The notes: generated by a model from the letters alone, not told the origin. Counted from the stretch's first letter, positions 8,438-18,315 are shown. The stretch is DNA of 64,000 bases from Chryseobacterium indologenes (GCF_018362995.1 NZ_CP074372.1:1860001-1924000), one strand, 5' to 3'. Program-made: numbers and translations.

Positions 8438-9850
8438 TTATTGCCATCCGCCACCTAAAGAGCGGTAAAGAGCTGTAATAGCATTCAGTCTCTGGGTTTT
8501 CAGAGAAGCCAGTTCTAATTCTGCCTGAAGTTTGTTTGATTGAGCAATGATCACCTCTACATAAGTTGCTGAATTATATTTAAATAATAAATCAGCCTTC
8601 TTCACTGCTTCACCGGATTTCATAGCCAGTCCTTCTGCAATTTTCTGCTGTTCTTCCAGTTTCTGGATCTGTACCAATGCATCAGAAACTTCACCTACCG
8701 CTTTTAAAACAGACTGTTTAAAGTTGAGCTCGGCCTGATCAGCGACTACTTTAGACTGCTCATACTGCGTTTTCAACTGTTTTCCATTCAGAATAGGCTG
8801 GGCTACAGCTCCTGCTACCATTCCGAAAAGTGATCCCGGAACACTGAACCATTTACTGATCTGGAACGCATTTACACCACCCTGCGCTGTAATATTCAGT
8901 GACGGATACATACTCATTTTGGCAACATGAATCGCTGCTGCACTTTTTCTGACTTCAAGTTCTGCTGTTTTAATATCTGGTCTGTAACTTAATAATTCTG
9001 AAGGAATTCCTGCAGCAATCTGATCCGGAGACTGTACATTGTTCAGGCCTGCGCTTCTCTCAATCTTCCCTGGCATAGAACCGGTCAGCAGACTCAAGGC
9101 ATTTTCCTGAGTTATAACAGAACTTTCAATAGCAGGAATTGATTTCAGAATCTGATCTTTTACAATTTCCTGCTGCTGTACTGCCAAAGCTGTTGTTAAT
9201 CCCAATTCCTGTTGTTTAGCCAGAAACTTCAGGGTATTGTCAGCGTAAGCCAGATTAGCTTTTGTAATTTCCAGCTGAGTATCCAGCATTAACAAGTTAT
9301 AATATCCTTGTACAACCGCAGACACCACTTGTGTTTTTACCGCCTTTGCTGCTTCCTGTGTCTTAAGATATTCTGCCAAAGCCTGTTCTTTTCTTCCTTT
9401 GATCTTGCCCCAGATGTCTGCTTCCCATGAAAAACTAAGAGAAGTTGTATAATCTTCCATATACCTTTTTCCCATGAACTGTCCGGCCATCATTCCATTC
9501 ATACTGTTATCTGAAGGACGGTTGATATTCGCGTTGGCAGAGGCACTTACGGTCGGAATATTCCCCCATTTACTTTGAGTATAAGCCAGGGATGCAAATT
9601 CTATCTGTTTTAAAGCCACCTGAAGGTCATTATTCTGCATCATAGCTTTATCAATCAAGCTTACTAGAACCGGATCTTTGAAAAAATCTTTGTAGCTGAT
9701 CTTAGCAATATTTTCATTTTGCCCTGAAACAATACTATCACTTCTGAAAGCTGCGGGCATTTTTATATCAGGCTGTTCATATTTCTGAACTTTACAGGAA
9801 ATTGCCGTCCCTGAAATGAATGCGATATATGCAATATTTTTAATTTTCAT
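8438..9850 (-). CDS. RND efflux outer-membrane lipoprotein factor (TolC/NodT family)
   Basis: Outer-membrane channel of a tripartite efflux pump. From the chosen ATG it has 470 residues, with a lipoprotein signal ending in the lipobox TAISC. It contains the two long helical hairpin repeats typical of OEP domains (about 60-250 and 270-460) and the ASLAYTQSKWGNIPTVSASA segment seen in OprM/NodT proteins. A TTG at 9880 would extend it 10 residues and overlap the pump gene; the ATG at 9850 gives a proper signal peptide and a 17-base gap, so it is preferred. It is the last gene of the efflux operon. Confidence 0.88.
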   Translation of the reverse strand: MKIKNIAYIAFISGTAISCKVQKYEQPDIKMPAAFRSDSIVSGQNENIAKISYKDFFKDPVLVSLIDKAMMQNNDLQVALKQIEFASLAYTQSKWGNIPTVSASANANINRPSDNSMNGMMAGQFMGKRYMEDYTTSLSFSWEADIWGKIKGRKEQALAEYLKTQEAAKAVKTQVVSAVVQGYYNLLMLDTQLEITKANLAYADNTLKFLAKQQELGLTTALAVQQQEIVKDQILKSIPAIESSVITQENALSLLTGSMPGKIERSAGLNNVQSPDQIAAGIPSELLSYRPDIKTAELEVRKSAAAIHVAKMSMYPSLNITAQGGVNAFQISKWFSVPGSLFGMVAGAVAQPILNGKQLKTQYEQSKVVADQAELNFKQSVLKAVGEVSDALVQIQKLEEQQKIAEGLAMKSGEAVKKADLLFKYNSATYVEVIIAQSNKLQAELELASLKTQRLNAITALYRSLGGGWQ

Positions 9851-9867
9851 TTTTAAAATCATTTGAA

Positions 9868-12800
9868 TTAATATTCCCAATCCGCATCTGTTACTACCTT
9901 TCCATTGATTCTCTCATGCAAAGCCTGGAATACCACGAAAAGAACCGGAACCACAAAAATTCCTAAGACTGTTCCGAAAAGCATCCCTGAAATTGCAGCA
10001 TATCCGATAGAATGGTTCCCCATAGCTGAAGGTCCTACCACAAAGATCAAGGGCAGCAATCCTGTAATAAATGCCAGAGAGGTCATCAAAATAGGACGTA
10101 AACGTGCTTTTGCTCCTTCCACAGCAGATGCAATAAGGCTTTTTCCTGCTCTGCGTCTTTGAATCGCAAATTCTACGATCAGAATACCATTCTTTGCCAA
10201 AAGCCCGATCAGCATCACCAAAGCAATCTGTACATAAATATTATTGGATAATTCCGCGAAAGTAATTCCTACAAATACTCCTGATAAACCTACCGGAATA
10301 GCGATCAATACAGCTAACGGAAGAATATAACTTTCATACTGCGCTGATAAAAGAAAGAATACAAATACAATACATAACCCGAAGATCATAACAGATTGCG
10401 AGCTTGAACCTGCTTCTTCACGGCTCATTCCTTTATAATCGTAAGTATATCCCGGAGGAAGTACCTGCTTGCTCACCTCTTCAATTGCGGCCATAGCCTG
10501 CCCGGTACTGTATCCAGGCGCTGCCATTACCGTTAAGTTGGATGAATTGAATAGATTGAAACGGTCTACAACCTCAGCTCCTGTTACCTGCTTCAGGCTT
10601 ACCAATGTATTAATAGGAACCATCTGACCTAGATTATTTTTAACAAAAATTCCGTTCAGGGATTCTTTATCCTGTCTTGTCTCTGGAGTGGATTGCACCA
10701 ATACTCTGTAATACTTTCCGAATCTGTTGAAATCCGAAGCCTGAATACTTCCATAATATCCCTGCATCACACCCAGTACATCAGAAACATTCACACCCAG
10801 CTGAGCAGACTTCACTTCATCTACCAATACTTCAAACTGCGGATATGTAACATCGAAGGTGGTAAATGCTACCGCTACCTCCGGTCTCTGCATCAAAGCT
10901 CCCATCATTCCATAAGAGATGTTACCTAAATTCTGAAGTTCTCCGTTGGTACGGTCCTGAAGCACAAGCTCCATACCACTCGTATTTCCGAAACCGTCTA
11001 CCGTAGGCGTATTAATCACAAGAAAATTGGCCCTTTTGTCCTGAGAAAGCATTCCCTGCGTTTGTCCTATGATATCATTGATGTTATTCACGGCTCCTCT
11101 CTCGTCTCCTTTTTTTAATTTAACGAAAATAGAAGCTGCTGAAGAAGACATGGAACCACTGAATAGGTTTAATCCGTCTACTGAAATTACCTTGTCCACA
11201 GCAGGATTTTTCATCAATAAGTCTTCTGTATCGGAGACCACTTTTGAAGTTCTGTCCTTTGATGCTCCAGGAGCAAGATTTGCTGTTACAATAATGAAAC
11301 TCTGATCTTCATCGGGAATAAATCCTTTAGGTGTTGTCATAGACATCCATGCGAACAAACCTCCGAAGGCTACAATTATGATCAAGGCCACCCATTTTCT
11401 TTTTAAAAGGAACAATACAGCTTTTCCATAACGGAAAGTCAGTTTATTGAAACTTGCATTAAAACCTGCAAAAAAACGGTCTTTGAAATTCATTTTTTCA
11501 TACGTTCCGGGATGGTGTTGCTTTAAGAATAAAGCACATAATGCTGGGCTCAGTGTCAATGCATTGATCGCTGAAATTACAATTGCAATCGCCAGTGTTA
11601 ATGCAAACTGCTGGTAAAATAATCCTGTAGAACCACTCATAAAGGCTACCGGAACGAATACCGCAGACATGACCAACGTAATAGAAACAATAGCTCCTGT
11701 AATCTCACTCATTGCCGACATGGTAGCTGCTCTCGGATTCAGTTTTTTATGTTCCATCTTGGCATGAACGGCTTCTACAACTACAATAGCATCATCCACT
11801 ACAATACCGATTGCCAGTACCAAAGCAAACAATGTAAGAATATTAATAGAGAATCCGAAAACCTTCATAAAGAAGAACGTTCCTACAATAGATACCGGAA
11901 CTGCAATAGCCGGAATCAGGGTGGAACGGAAATCCTGAAGGAATATATACACCACAATGAATACCAGAATAAATGCTTCTATCAATGTATGAATCACCTG
12001 TTCTATGGACTGATCCAACGCGTCTTTTGTTGCGTATGGAATTTCATAATCCATTCCTGCCGGGAAAGATTTTTCCAGTTCTTTCATTCTTTCCTGAAGA
12101 GCGATCTGCACCTCATTGGCATTGGAACCTGCCATCTGGAAAATCGCCATCGTTACGGAAGCTTTTTTATTATAATTGGAAGAAACCGTATAACTGTAAG
12201 CCCCGAATTCTACTTTAGCAATATCTTTTAATTTTAAAACTGAGCCGTCATTCAATGCTTTGATGGTGATATTTTCATATTGTTCCGGTTCTGTAAATTT
12301 TCCTTTGTACCGAAGAACATATTCCATTACCTCTTTACTTCTCTCTCCCAATCTCCCGGGTGCTGCTTCAAGGTTTTGAGTCTGAATGGCACGGGAAACA
12401 TCAGACGGAGTAAGATTGTACGAAGTCAGTTTATTAGGATCCAGCCAGATACGCATGGAGTAATCTTTATTTCCATACACCATTGCATCTCCTACTCCCT
12501 TCACCCTTTTCAGTTCCGGAACAATGTTGATTTTCGCATAGTTTTCAAGGAAAAGGTCGTCCATCTTTCCGTCTTTACTTGTCAGGGAAACCATTGCAAT
12601 CATACTGTTCTGTCTTTTCACCGTGGTTATTCCCGCCTGAATTACCTCTGCAGGAAGCTGGTTGGTCACCTGAGCTACCCTGTTCTGCACGTTAATAGCC
12701 GCCTGGTCAGGATCTGTTCCCAGTTTAAAAATAACAGTAATACTCAATGTACCATCGTTACTTGCTGTAGAAGTAATATAGTCCATATTTTCTACTCCAT

Positions 12801-13008
12801 TGATTGCGTTTTCCAACGGTGGAGCTACAGACCTTGCGATTGTTTCAGCATTGGCTCCCGGATAGGCAGCGGTTACCATAACGGTAGGCGGTGCAATGTC
12901 TGGAAATTTGGTAATTGGTAGACTCACCATACCAACGATCCCCAGAATAACAAGCAATACGGAGATCACCGTTGCCAATACGGGTCTTTTTATAATTTTC
13001 TTTAACAT
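9868..13008 (-). CDS. RND multidrug efflux pump, AcrB/HAE1 family
   Basis: The 1046-residue inner-membrane proton antiporter shows the full family layout: an N-terminal membrane helix, porter domains, and two sets of membrane helices. The proton-relay pair D405-D406 lies in the fourth membrane segment (VVDDAIVVVE), matching Asp407/408 of AcrB. The end motif GLLAKNGILIVEFA is also typical. It sits between the adaptor gene (9-base gap) and the outer-membrane factor (17-base gap), making a complete adaptor-pump-channel operon. Substrates cannot be deduced. Confidence 0.95.
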   Translation of the reverse strand: MLKKIIKRPVLATVISVLLVILGIVGMVSLPITKFPDIAPPTVMVTAAYPGANAETIARSVAPPLENAINGVENMDYITSTASNDGTLSITVIFKLGTDPDQAAINVQNRVAQVTNQLPAEVIQAGITTVKRQNSMIAMVSLTSKDGKMDDLFLENYAKINIVPELKRVKGVGDAMVYGNKDYSMRIWLDPNKLTSYNLTPSDVSRAIQTQNLEAAPGRLGERSKEVMEYVLRYKGKFTEPEQYENITIKALNDGSVLKLKDIAKVEFGAYSYTVSSNYNKKASVTMAIFQMAGSNANEVQIALQERMKELEKSFPAGMDYEIPYATKDALDQSIEQVIHTLIEAFILVFIVVYIFLQDFRSTLIPAIAVPVSIVGTFFFMKVFGFSINILTLFALVLAIGIVVDDAIVVVEAVHAKMEHKKLNPRAATMSAMSEITGAIVSITLVMSAVFVPVAFMSGSTGLFYQQFALTLAIAIVISAINALTLSPALCALFLKQHHPGTYEKMNFKDRFFAGFNASFNKLTFRYGKAVLFLLKRKWVALIIIVAFGGLFAWMSMTTPKGFIPDEDQSFIIVTANLAPGASKDRTSKVVSDTEDLLMKNPAVDKVISVDGLNLFSGSMSSSAASIFVKLKKGDERGAVNNINDIIGQTQGMLSQDKRANFLVINTPTVDGFGNTSGMELVLQDRTNGELQNLGNISYGMMGALMQRPEVAVAFTTFDVTYPQFEVLVDEVKSAQLGVNVSDVLGVMQGYYGSIQASDFNRFGKYYRVLVQSTPETRQDKESLNGIFVKNNLGQMVPINTLVSLKQVTGAEVVDRFNLFNSSNLTVMAAPGYSTGQAMAAIEEVSKQVLPPGYTYDYKGMSREEAGSSSQSVMIFGLCIVFVFFLLSAQYESYILPLAVLIAIPVGLSGVFVGITFAELSNNIYVQIALVMLIGLLAKNGILIVEFAIQRRRAGKSLIASAVEGAKARLRPILMTSLAFITGLLPLIFVVGPSAMGNHSIGYAAISGMLFGTVLGIFVVPVLFVVFQALHERINGKVVTDADWEY

Positions 13009-13017
13009 GATTTCTTC

Positions 13018-14163
13018 TTACGATTTTTTCTGTTGAGCATTTTTCTTTTGTGCCACTACAGGAGTTCCCGGCTGTAGACGGTCAAAACCACTGGTGATAT
13101 ACTCATCTCCTGCCTTCAGTCCTTTGGCTACAATAAAATTGTCTCCGGCTTTTCCGTTTACTTCAACCGGAAGCATTGCTGCCTTCCCGCCCTGAATTAT
13201 GAACACAAAAACTTTATCCTGAATGGTTCTGGTAGAAGCAATCGGAAGTAAAACAACATTGCTGTAGAACTGATCCAGTACAATTTTACCGGTGTTTCCA
13301 CTTCTCAAAAGATTATTGGGATTGTTGAACTTTGCTCTTAGCGTAATAGATCCGGTTGTTTTATTGAACTGACCTTCTACGGCATCAATCTTTCCTGTTT
13401 CCGCATATTTTTCACCTCCTGAAAGCAATAATGCTACTGCCGGAGTATTTTTGATCACCTCATCAATATTGCTTCCCGTGTATTGTTTCTGGAAGTTATT
13501 AAAATCATTTTCGCTCAGACTGAAATAGGTATAGACCTGATGAATGTCTGATAACAAAGTAATCGGGTCCTGATTACCTGGCGTCATCAAACTTCCCAGA
13601 CGATAATTGAATCTTCCGATAAATCCGTTTACCGGAGCTTTGATGGTAGAGAAGTTTAAATTAATTTTTGCAGATTCAATAGTAGAAGTAGACTGGCTTA
13701 CTGCTCCGCGTGCCGCATTATAAGCAGCTTCTGCCTCTTTTACCTGAATTTCGGAAACCATTTTGTTTCTAAATAGTTCTTTTTTTCTGTCCAGATCAAT
13801 TTTAGAAGTTGAAAGGTTCGCCTGAGCGGTAATTAAAGATGCCTGAGCACTTTTAAGCTGTTCACGAAAAACCTGATCTTCAATTTTGAATAATGGCTGA
13901 CCTGCTTTCACAAAATCACCTTCATCCACAAAAATTTTGCTTAAATATCCTGTTACCTGAGGTCTGATTTCTACATTGGAAACGCCCTCGATAGATGCTG
14001 CATATTCTCTGGAAACAGAAGCGTCTCCCTGTGTCACTTTTGCCACTGGTAATTCCGGAGCCTGCTGCTGATAGCCTTGGTTTTGATTATTTTTCCTGCA
14101 TCCCGCTAACACGATCAGCGAGAGGAAAAGTAGAGTTGATTTTTGAATAAAAAATCTTTGCAT
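13018..14163 (-). CDS. RND efflux periplasmic adaptor lipoprotein (AcrA family)
   Basis: The membrane-fusion subunit links the pump to the outer-membrane channel. 381 residues from the chosen ATG. The signal ends in the lipobox VLAGC. Ordered parts: lipoyl half (PQVTGYLSKIFVDEGDFVKAGQPLF), a coiled-coil hairpin (about residues 90-160), second lipoyl half (IKAPVNGFIG), beta-barrel and membrane-proximal domains. An upstream GTG at 14190 is possible, but it would put charged residues before the signal peptide, so the ATG is preferred. First gene of the operon. Confidence 0.9.
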   Translation of the reverse strand: MQRFFIQKSTLLFLSLIVLAGCRKNNQNQGYQQQAPELPVAKVTQGDASVSREYAASIEGVSNVEIRPQVTGYLSKIFVDEGDFVKAGQPLFKIEDQVFREQLKSAQASLITAQANLSTSKIDLDRKKELFRNKMVSEIQVKEAEAAYNAARGAVSQSTSTIESAKINLNFSTIKAPVNGFIGRFNYRLGSLMTPGNQDPITLLSDIHQVYTYFSLSENDFNNFQKQYTGSNIDEVIKNTPAVALLLSGGEKYAETGKIDAVEGQFNKTTGSITLRAKFNNPNNLLRSGNTGKIVLDQFYSNVVLLPIASTRTIQDKVFVFIIQGGKAAMLPVEVNGKAGDNFIVAKGLKAGDEYITSGFDRLQPGTPVVAQKKNAQQKKS

Positions 14164-14223
14164 AACAATAGTCCTTTTAAATTTCCGCACAAAATTCGAA
14201 CGAAAAAAATTTAATAGGATTAT

Positions 14224-14258
14224 TCAAAAAACTCCTTGTTTTGTCAAAAAGACTCCTT
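14224..14258 (-). promoter_or_regulatory. Paired direct repeats, candidate AraC operator
   Basis: CAAAAAACTCCTT (14225-14237) and CAAAAAGACTCCTT (14245-14258) are direct repeats offset by 20-21 bp, two helical turns. That is the half-site spacing of AraC-family activators. They lie about 60-95 bases upstream of the adaptor ATG, and an AraC-type gene lies right upstream. Confidence 0.55.
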
Positions 14259-14345
14259 ATTTTTAAAAATATGAGAAATATCATTCATAGACAACATAAA
14301 TGATAATATTCAGTATTTTAAATCAAAATAATAGTTGAAATTTGG

Positions 14346-14359
14346 CAAAAAGACGTCTT
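14346..14359 (-). promoter_or_regulatory. Third, more distant copy of the efflux-operon repeat
   Basis: CAAAAAGACGTCTT matches the 14245-14258 copy at 12 of 14 positions and lies about 100 bp from it, close to the end of the AraC gene. It could be a distal half-site. Confidence 0.4.
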
Positions 14360-14380
14360 AAATTTACAAATTACTGATTA

Positions 14381-15295
14381 TCAATACAAATCATCTTTTC
14401 TATATTCCAGGGGAGATCTCCCTACATGTTTTTTAAAAAACTTACTGAAAGACGCCTGATCTGAAAACTTCAATTTTGATGCTACTTCACCAATATTCAG
14501 GTTGGGATTTCTTAGCAGTAATCTTGCTTCTACAGCCAAAACCTGATGTATAATATCTCTCGGGGATTTAAAGACTGTTTTATTGATCACTTTCGTAAGG
14601 TATTTGCGGCTGATAAAAAGTTTATCTGCATAGAACTGAACATTATGTTCTTCTTTAAAATGATCCTGAACCAGCTTAAAGAAACTGGTCGTCAGCTCAT
14701 CTTCTCTGTTGGTTACAACATGAGGTTTTTCTATTTTCTTAAAATAATTGTCAATTTCGTAGATCACCAGTGAGAAATGATGCCAGATCATTTCATTAAA
14801 ATAATAATTATCTTTTTCCTTATCATTCAAAATCTTAAGTTCATCGAGATGGAAATTCAGTTTCCTGTACACATCCGGTTCATTTCTGATGATATGAGTA
14901 GGATCTGATGATAAGCTCTTCAGAACATTATTTGACTTATAATTAAAACCCGCATCAGCAATAAAATTCAACGAGAAGAAAATATATTTAGCGTTGTAAT
15001 CTTCAGTAATTTTATCCAGCCAAAAAGTTTCTAACATTGGACAAAAAACAATATCACCCTTGGAAACCTCATAGCTCTTATCATCCAACCTGAATGTAAC
15101 CCCTCCTTCCTGTATCATAAAAATGCAGAAATAATCTGAACGGTAAGGAATATTCGGCTTTATGATATAATTGGCCTTATCAATTTCCATCACAACAAAT
15201 TCCTTGATTCTAAGATCAAACTCAACCTGCTGCAGCACTTCATCAAAAGCTAACTGCGAAACAAAATCAGATTTTGGCTGGGATTTTTTAGACAT
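14381..15295 (-). CDS. AraC-family transcriptional regulator
   Basis: 304-residue transcription factor. Residues about 1-190 form a cupin-like sensor or dimerisation half. The C-terminal ~100 residues contain the two helix-turn-helix motifs of AraC proteins (FISRKYLTKVINK, then LKFSDQASFSKFFKKHVGRSPLEYR). It is directly upstream of the RND efflux operon on the same strand, with 190-217 bases between them that hold repeats spaced as AraC half-sites. It is therefore likely the local regulator of that pump. The inducer is unknown. Confidence 0.88.
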   Translation of the reverse strand: MSKKSQPKSDFVSQLAFDEVLQQVEFDLRIKEFVVMEIDKANYIIKPNIPYRSDYFCIFMIQEGGVTFRLDDKSYEVSKGDIVFCPMLETFWLDKITEDYNAKYIFFSLNFIADAGFNYKSNNVLKSLSSDPTHIIRNEPDVYRKLNFHLDELKILNDKEKDNYYFNEMIWHHFSLVIYEIDNYFKKIEKPHVVTNREDELTTSFFKLVQDHFKEEHNVQFYADKLFISRKYLTKVINKTVFKSPRDIIHQVLAVEARLLLRNPNLNIGEVASKLKFSDQASFSKFFKKHVGRSPLEYRKDDLY

Positions 15296-15371
15296 TGGAA
15301 AGGAAATTAAGCACGAAGATAGTAATTAAGGTCAAAAAACTGAAAATACCAATCAGTGAATTATCCTTTTG

Positions 15372-16118
15372 CTAAACAACAACAATCAATTCTTTATCAT
15401 ATCCGTTGTATTTTTCATCAATATAGCCGTGAGGATTACAGATGATCTCTGTCTCTTCAATTTTATATCTGCATGGGGTATGAATATGCCCGTGAATCCA
15501 GTATAACGGCTGATATTCTGTAATGAGATCTTCCAGATCAGAAACATAGGCTGCTGTTAGCGGATCTTCTTTATAATGTTCCGGAACAGATTTAAGACTG
15601 GGAGCATGATGGGTAACGACAATATTTTTAAGTCCTTTTGAATCTTCAAGACTTTCTTTTAACCATTGTTTTGAAAACTTATGGATTTTGAAGGTATCCA
15701 ACGTTCTCATTCTGGAATAGGAAGGATCTCTCCTGATCATTTTATAATCATTCATTTTGGACTGGCAAATCATTCCGTACTGAACCGGATTCCCAAAGAT
15801 GGAAAAGTCCGTCCATAAAGTGGCACCATGAAAGCGAATACCGTCAATATCTACAAATGAATTTTCAAGTACAAATACATTGGAATCCAGTGCTGCTTCT
15901 TTAATCTTGTTAAGGGTTTTTGGATAGGAACCTTTATAGTATTCATGATTACCCAGAACATAAATTACAGGTTTATCAGGAATTGCGTTTTTAATCCATT
16001 CAATTCCTTTGGTTCCCAAATTGACATCACCTGCCAAAACAACAATATCAGAATGATCAAAACATAATTCCGTACTCCCAAATTCCCGGTGAAGATCACT
16101 GATTACCTGTATTTTCAT
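15372..16118 (-). CDS. Calcineurin-like metallophosphoesterase
   Basis: 248 residues from the chosen ATG. It has the full metallophosphoesterase signature: SDLH (D8, H10), GD (D31), GNHE (57-59), a VTHHAP block and a final GHIH block. These coordinate a two-metal centre that hydrolyses phosphoester bonds. No signal peptide is seen, so it is cytosolic. A longer ORF reaches 16181, but the extra residues are not family-like, and a good promoter match lies at 16137-16166, downstream of that longer start. The substrate is unknown. Confidence 0.88.
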   Translation of the reverse strand: MKIQVISDLHREFGSTELCFDHSDIVVLAGDVNLGTKGIEWIKNAIPDKPVIYVLGNHEYYKGSYPKTLNKIKEAALDSNVFVLENSFVDIDGIRFHGATLWTDFSIFGNPVQYGMICQSKMNDYKMIRRDPSYSRMRTLDTFKIHKFSKQWLKESLEDSKGLKNIVVTHHAPSLKSVPEHYKEDPLTAAYVSDLEDLITEYQPLYWIHGHIHTPCRYKIEETEIICNPHGYIDEKYNGYDKELIVVV

Positions 16119-16136
16119 GATGTATCGTAAAAAAAA

Positions 16137-16166
16137 CAAAGGTAATGAAGTGAAGCGGAAAGACAA
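16137..16166 (-). promoter_or_regulatory. Bacteroidota-type promoter of the metallophosphoesterase gene
   Basis: On the minus strand TTG (16166-16164) is followed by a 19-base spacer and an exact TAnnTTTG box, TACCTTTG (16144-16137). This is 19 bases before the ATG at 16118. The -33 element coincides with the T-run of the upstream terminator. Confidence 0.65.
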
Positions 16167-16197
16167 AAAAAGAACCGGCACCTAAGCACCGATTCTT
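16164..16197 (-). terminator. Terminator of the MFS transporter gene
   Basis: Imperfect hairpin; AAGAA/TTCTT and CGG/CCG pairs with one mismatch, then seven T on the minus strand. It begins 34 bases past the MFS stop. Confidence 0.6.
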
Positions 16198-16230
16198 CCT
16201 CATATAGTTTGTGTATTTTTAGGCTGCCTG

Positions 16231-17619
16231 CTATGAAACGGCTACTTTTGCCTGCTTCACTTTTAAGCTTTTCAATATAAAATAAAACAACATTCCGAGC
16301 GCCAAAAGAGCATAACCGATCAGGATAATCAGATTCAGACTTCCTACCGAAAACTCTGAAGGAAAAATCTGGCTCATTAAAGTCATGAACGACAATCCAA
16401 TCCCAGCTCCCAAAAAGTAACTTGTAGAGCTCAAACTTGATGCCAATCCGTAATTGGAAGGTTCAACATCCTGGATTCCCATTACTGAAAGTGCGGTAAA
16501 ACAGAATGTCATTCCTACTCCTGAAATACATGCCGCTCCTAATAAAACTACAGCTAGCGGATGTCCGGTAAAAACGGAGATCAACAGTGACACACCTCCC
16601 ATCAGCATAAACAACCATCCTAAAATTCCCATTTGAGATGAACTCAGACGTTTTGATACGTGTGGCAGAATAAATTTAGCCGTCAAAGCAGAGATGATAC
16701 TGAACGGAACAAGCATTAATCCTGCAGAAGCTGCACTATACCCCATATCTTTCTGAAGCATCAGGGATATCAGGAATAAAAACCCGATAAAAAATGCACC
16801 CAATGTAAAAAATACTGCATTGGAAATCACTAAAGATTGGTGTTTGAATAACTGCAAGTCAACCAAAGGTTCAGCTACTGATTTCAATCGTTTATATACC
16901 ATCACCAGCAGTAATACTGCCAGAATCAAAGAACCTATGACCATAAATGGCTGTTCTTTAATATGGACTAATTCATGGGTACCGTAAGTAAGGCTTAAAA
17001 GCCCAAGCACCATCAATATTCCGGAAATTACATCTGTTTTCTGTGCGGTTTCATTCTTCTCATCTGCAGGCAGATAGTAGTAAGACAGCACAAGTGTTAC
17101 CAGAAGAATAGGTACATTAATCAGGAAAACCCAGTGCCAGCTCAGGTAAGTACTGATAATTCCTCCAACGGAAAGGCCACTTCCTGAACCGATAGCAGCA
17201 AATGAACTGAAGATTCCGATAGCATGGTTTCTCTCCTGTTCTTCTCTGAATGTATTGGTCACAATAGATAGTGCAGACGGCATCACCAATGCTGCTCCCA
17301 ACCCCTGTAAAGCACGGAAAATGGCCAGCACTTCAAAGTTTTGGGACAATCCCGCCCCTAATGAGGTGAGCATAAAAATCAGTGCTCCGAGTAAGAACAT
17401 TTTCTTTCTTCCGATCTGATCTGAAAGCTTTCCGCCAATAATCAGAAATCCTCCAAAGAACAATACATAAAGAGTCTGCAGCCACTGAACAGTCTCTGCT
17501 CCGATCTGGAACTGCTGCTGAATAGAAGGAATTGTTAAATTAATAATGGCAATATCCAAAGCCTCCACAAATGTTCCCACCGATGCTAAAATTAATATTA
17601 CATTTTTCCTTGTATCCAT
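16231..17619 (-). CDS. MFS drug exporter, DHA2 (EmrB/QacA-like) family
   Basis: The 462-residue, very hydrophobic product has roughly 14 membrane segments. Early motif D-like residues (AIINLTIPSIQQQF), motif A (GGKLSDQIGRKKMFLLG, about 60-76) and motif C (AIGSGSGLSVGG, about 140-155) point to drug/proton antiporters of the DHA2 group. It is divergent from an Lrp/AsnC regulator gene, with a 143-base shared spacer, and could be controlled by it. Substrate not inferable. Confidence 0.88.
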   Translation of the reverse strand: MDTRKNVILILASVGTFVEALDIAIINLTIPSIQQQFQIGAETVQWLQTLYVLFFGGFLIIGGKLSDQIGRKKMFLLGALIFMLTSLGAGLSQNFEVLAIFRALQGLGAALVMPSALSIVTNTFREEQERNHAIGIFSSFAAIGSGSGLSVGGIISTYLSWHWVFLINVPILLVTLVLSYYYLPADEKNETAQKTDVISGILMVLGLLSLTYGTHELVHIKEQPFMVIGSLILAVLLLVMVYKRLKSVAEPLVDLQLFKHQSLVISNAVFFTLGAFFIGFLFLISLMLQKDMGYSAASAGLMLVPFSIISALTAKFILPHVSKRLSSSQMGILGWLFMLMGGVSLLISVFTGHPLAVVLLGAACISGVGMTFCFTALSVMGIQDVEPSNYGLASSLSSTSYFLGAGIGLSFMTLMSQIFPSEFSVGSLNLIILIGYALLALGMLFYFILKSLKVKQAKVAVS

Positions 17620-17762
17620 ATATTCAAATTTCCTGCAAAATTAAAATTAACAGAACGTATTTAAAAATTTTACCATAAATTTGGAACAATATTTATTTAT
17701 TAAAACATTTAAAAGAACAAAACACCTGACACATCAGAAAAACCCTATTAAAACAGAACAAA

Positions 17763-18233
17763 ATGGCAACTGAAAATTATATCCCCGACGAAAAAGATTT
17801 ATCGATCCTGCGTCTTCTTCAGAAAGATGCCAAGATGAGTGTGCGTGATATTTCAGCAAGAATCAATTTAAGTCCTACCCCTACACATGAACGCATCAAG
17901 CGCATGGAAAAACAGGGAATTATCAGAGAATACACTGCTGTTGTAGACCGTAAAAAGGTCAATAAGGGAATGATGGTAATCTGCATGATTGCATTGAGCG
18001 TTCACAATAAAAAAACTGCAGGAAAATTTATTGAGGAAGTCGGTAAACTGAAGGAAGTTGTGGAGTTTTATAACATCAGCGGAGATTTTGATTTTATGCT
18101 GAAAATCCTTGCTCCTAATATGGATGAATTCCATGAGTTTTTTGTGAACAAATTATCAGAGATTGAAGGAATTGGCCAGACCAAAAGTATTTTTGTGATG
18201 AACAGCATCAAGGAAAGCGCCCAGATTGTTTAA
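17763..18233 (+). CDS. Lrp/AsnC-family transcriptional regulator
   Basis: 156-residue leucine-responsive-type regulator. Residues about 10-60 form the winged HTH (DLSILRLLQKDAKMSVRDIS ... PTPTHERIKRMEKQGII). Residues about 75-150 form the RAM effector and oligomerisation domain (EVVEFYNISGDFDFMLKI). The recognition-helix stretch is standard. It is transcribed away from the MFS exporter, and is a good candidate to control that exporter and itself. A strong terminator follows 8 bases after the stop. Confidence 0.92.
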   Translation: MATENYIPDEKDLSILRLLQKDAKMSVRDISARINLSPTPTHERIKRMEKQGIIREYTAVVDRKKVNKGMMVICMIALSVHNKKTAGKFIEEVGKLKEVVEFYNISGDFDFMLKILAPNMDEFHEFFVNKLSEIEGIGQTKSIFVMNSIKESAQIV

Positions 18234-18241
18234 GACAAAAT

Positions 18242-18277
18242 AAAAAGCAGCTGTATATTTTCATACAGCTGCTTTTT
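18242..18277 (+). terminator. Strong bidirectional terminator
   Basis: Perfect 15-bp inverted repeat AAAAAGCAGCTGTAT / ATACAGCTGCTTTTT around the loop ATTTTC; A-run on one side and T-run on the other. It can serve both the Lrp gene (+) and the secreted-protein gene ending at 18316 (-). Confidence 0.9.
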
Positions 18278-18315
18278 ATTGTAAACCAGAATATTCCTGA
18301 TTAATTTCTCATCAT

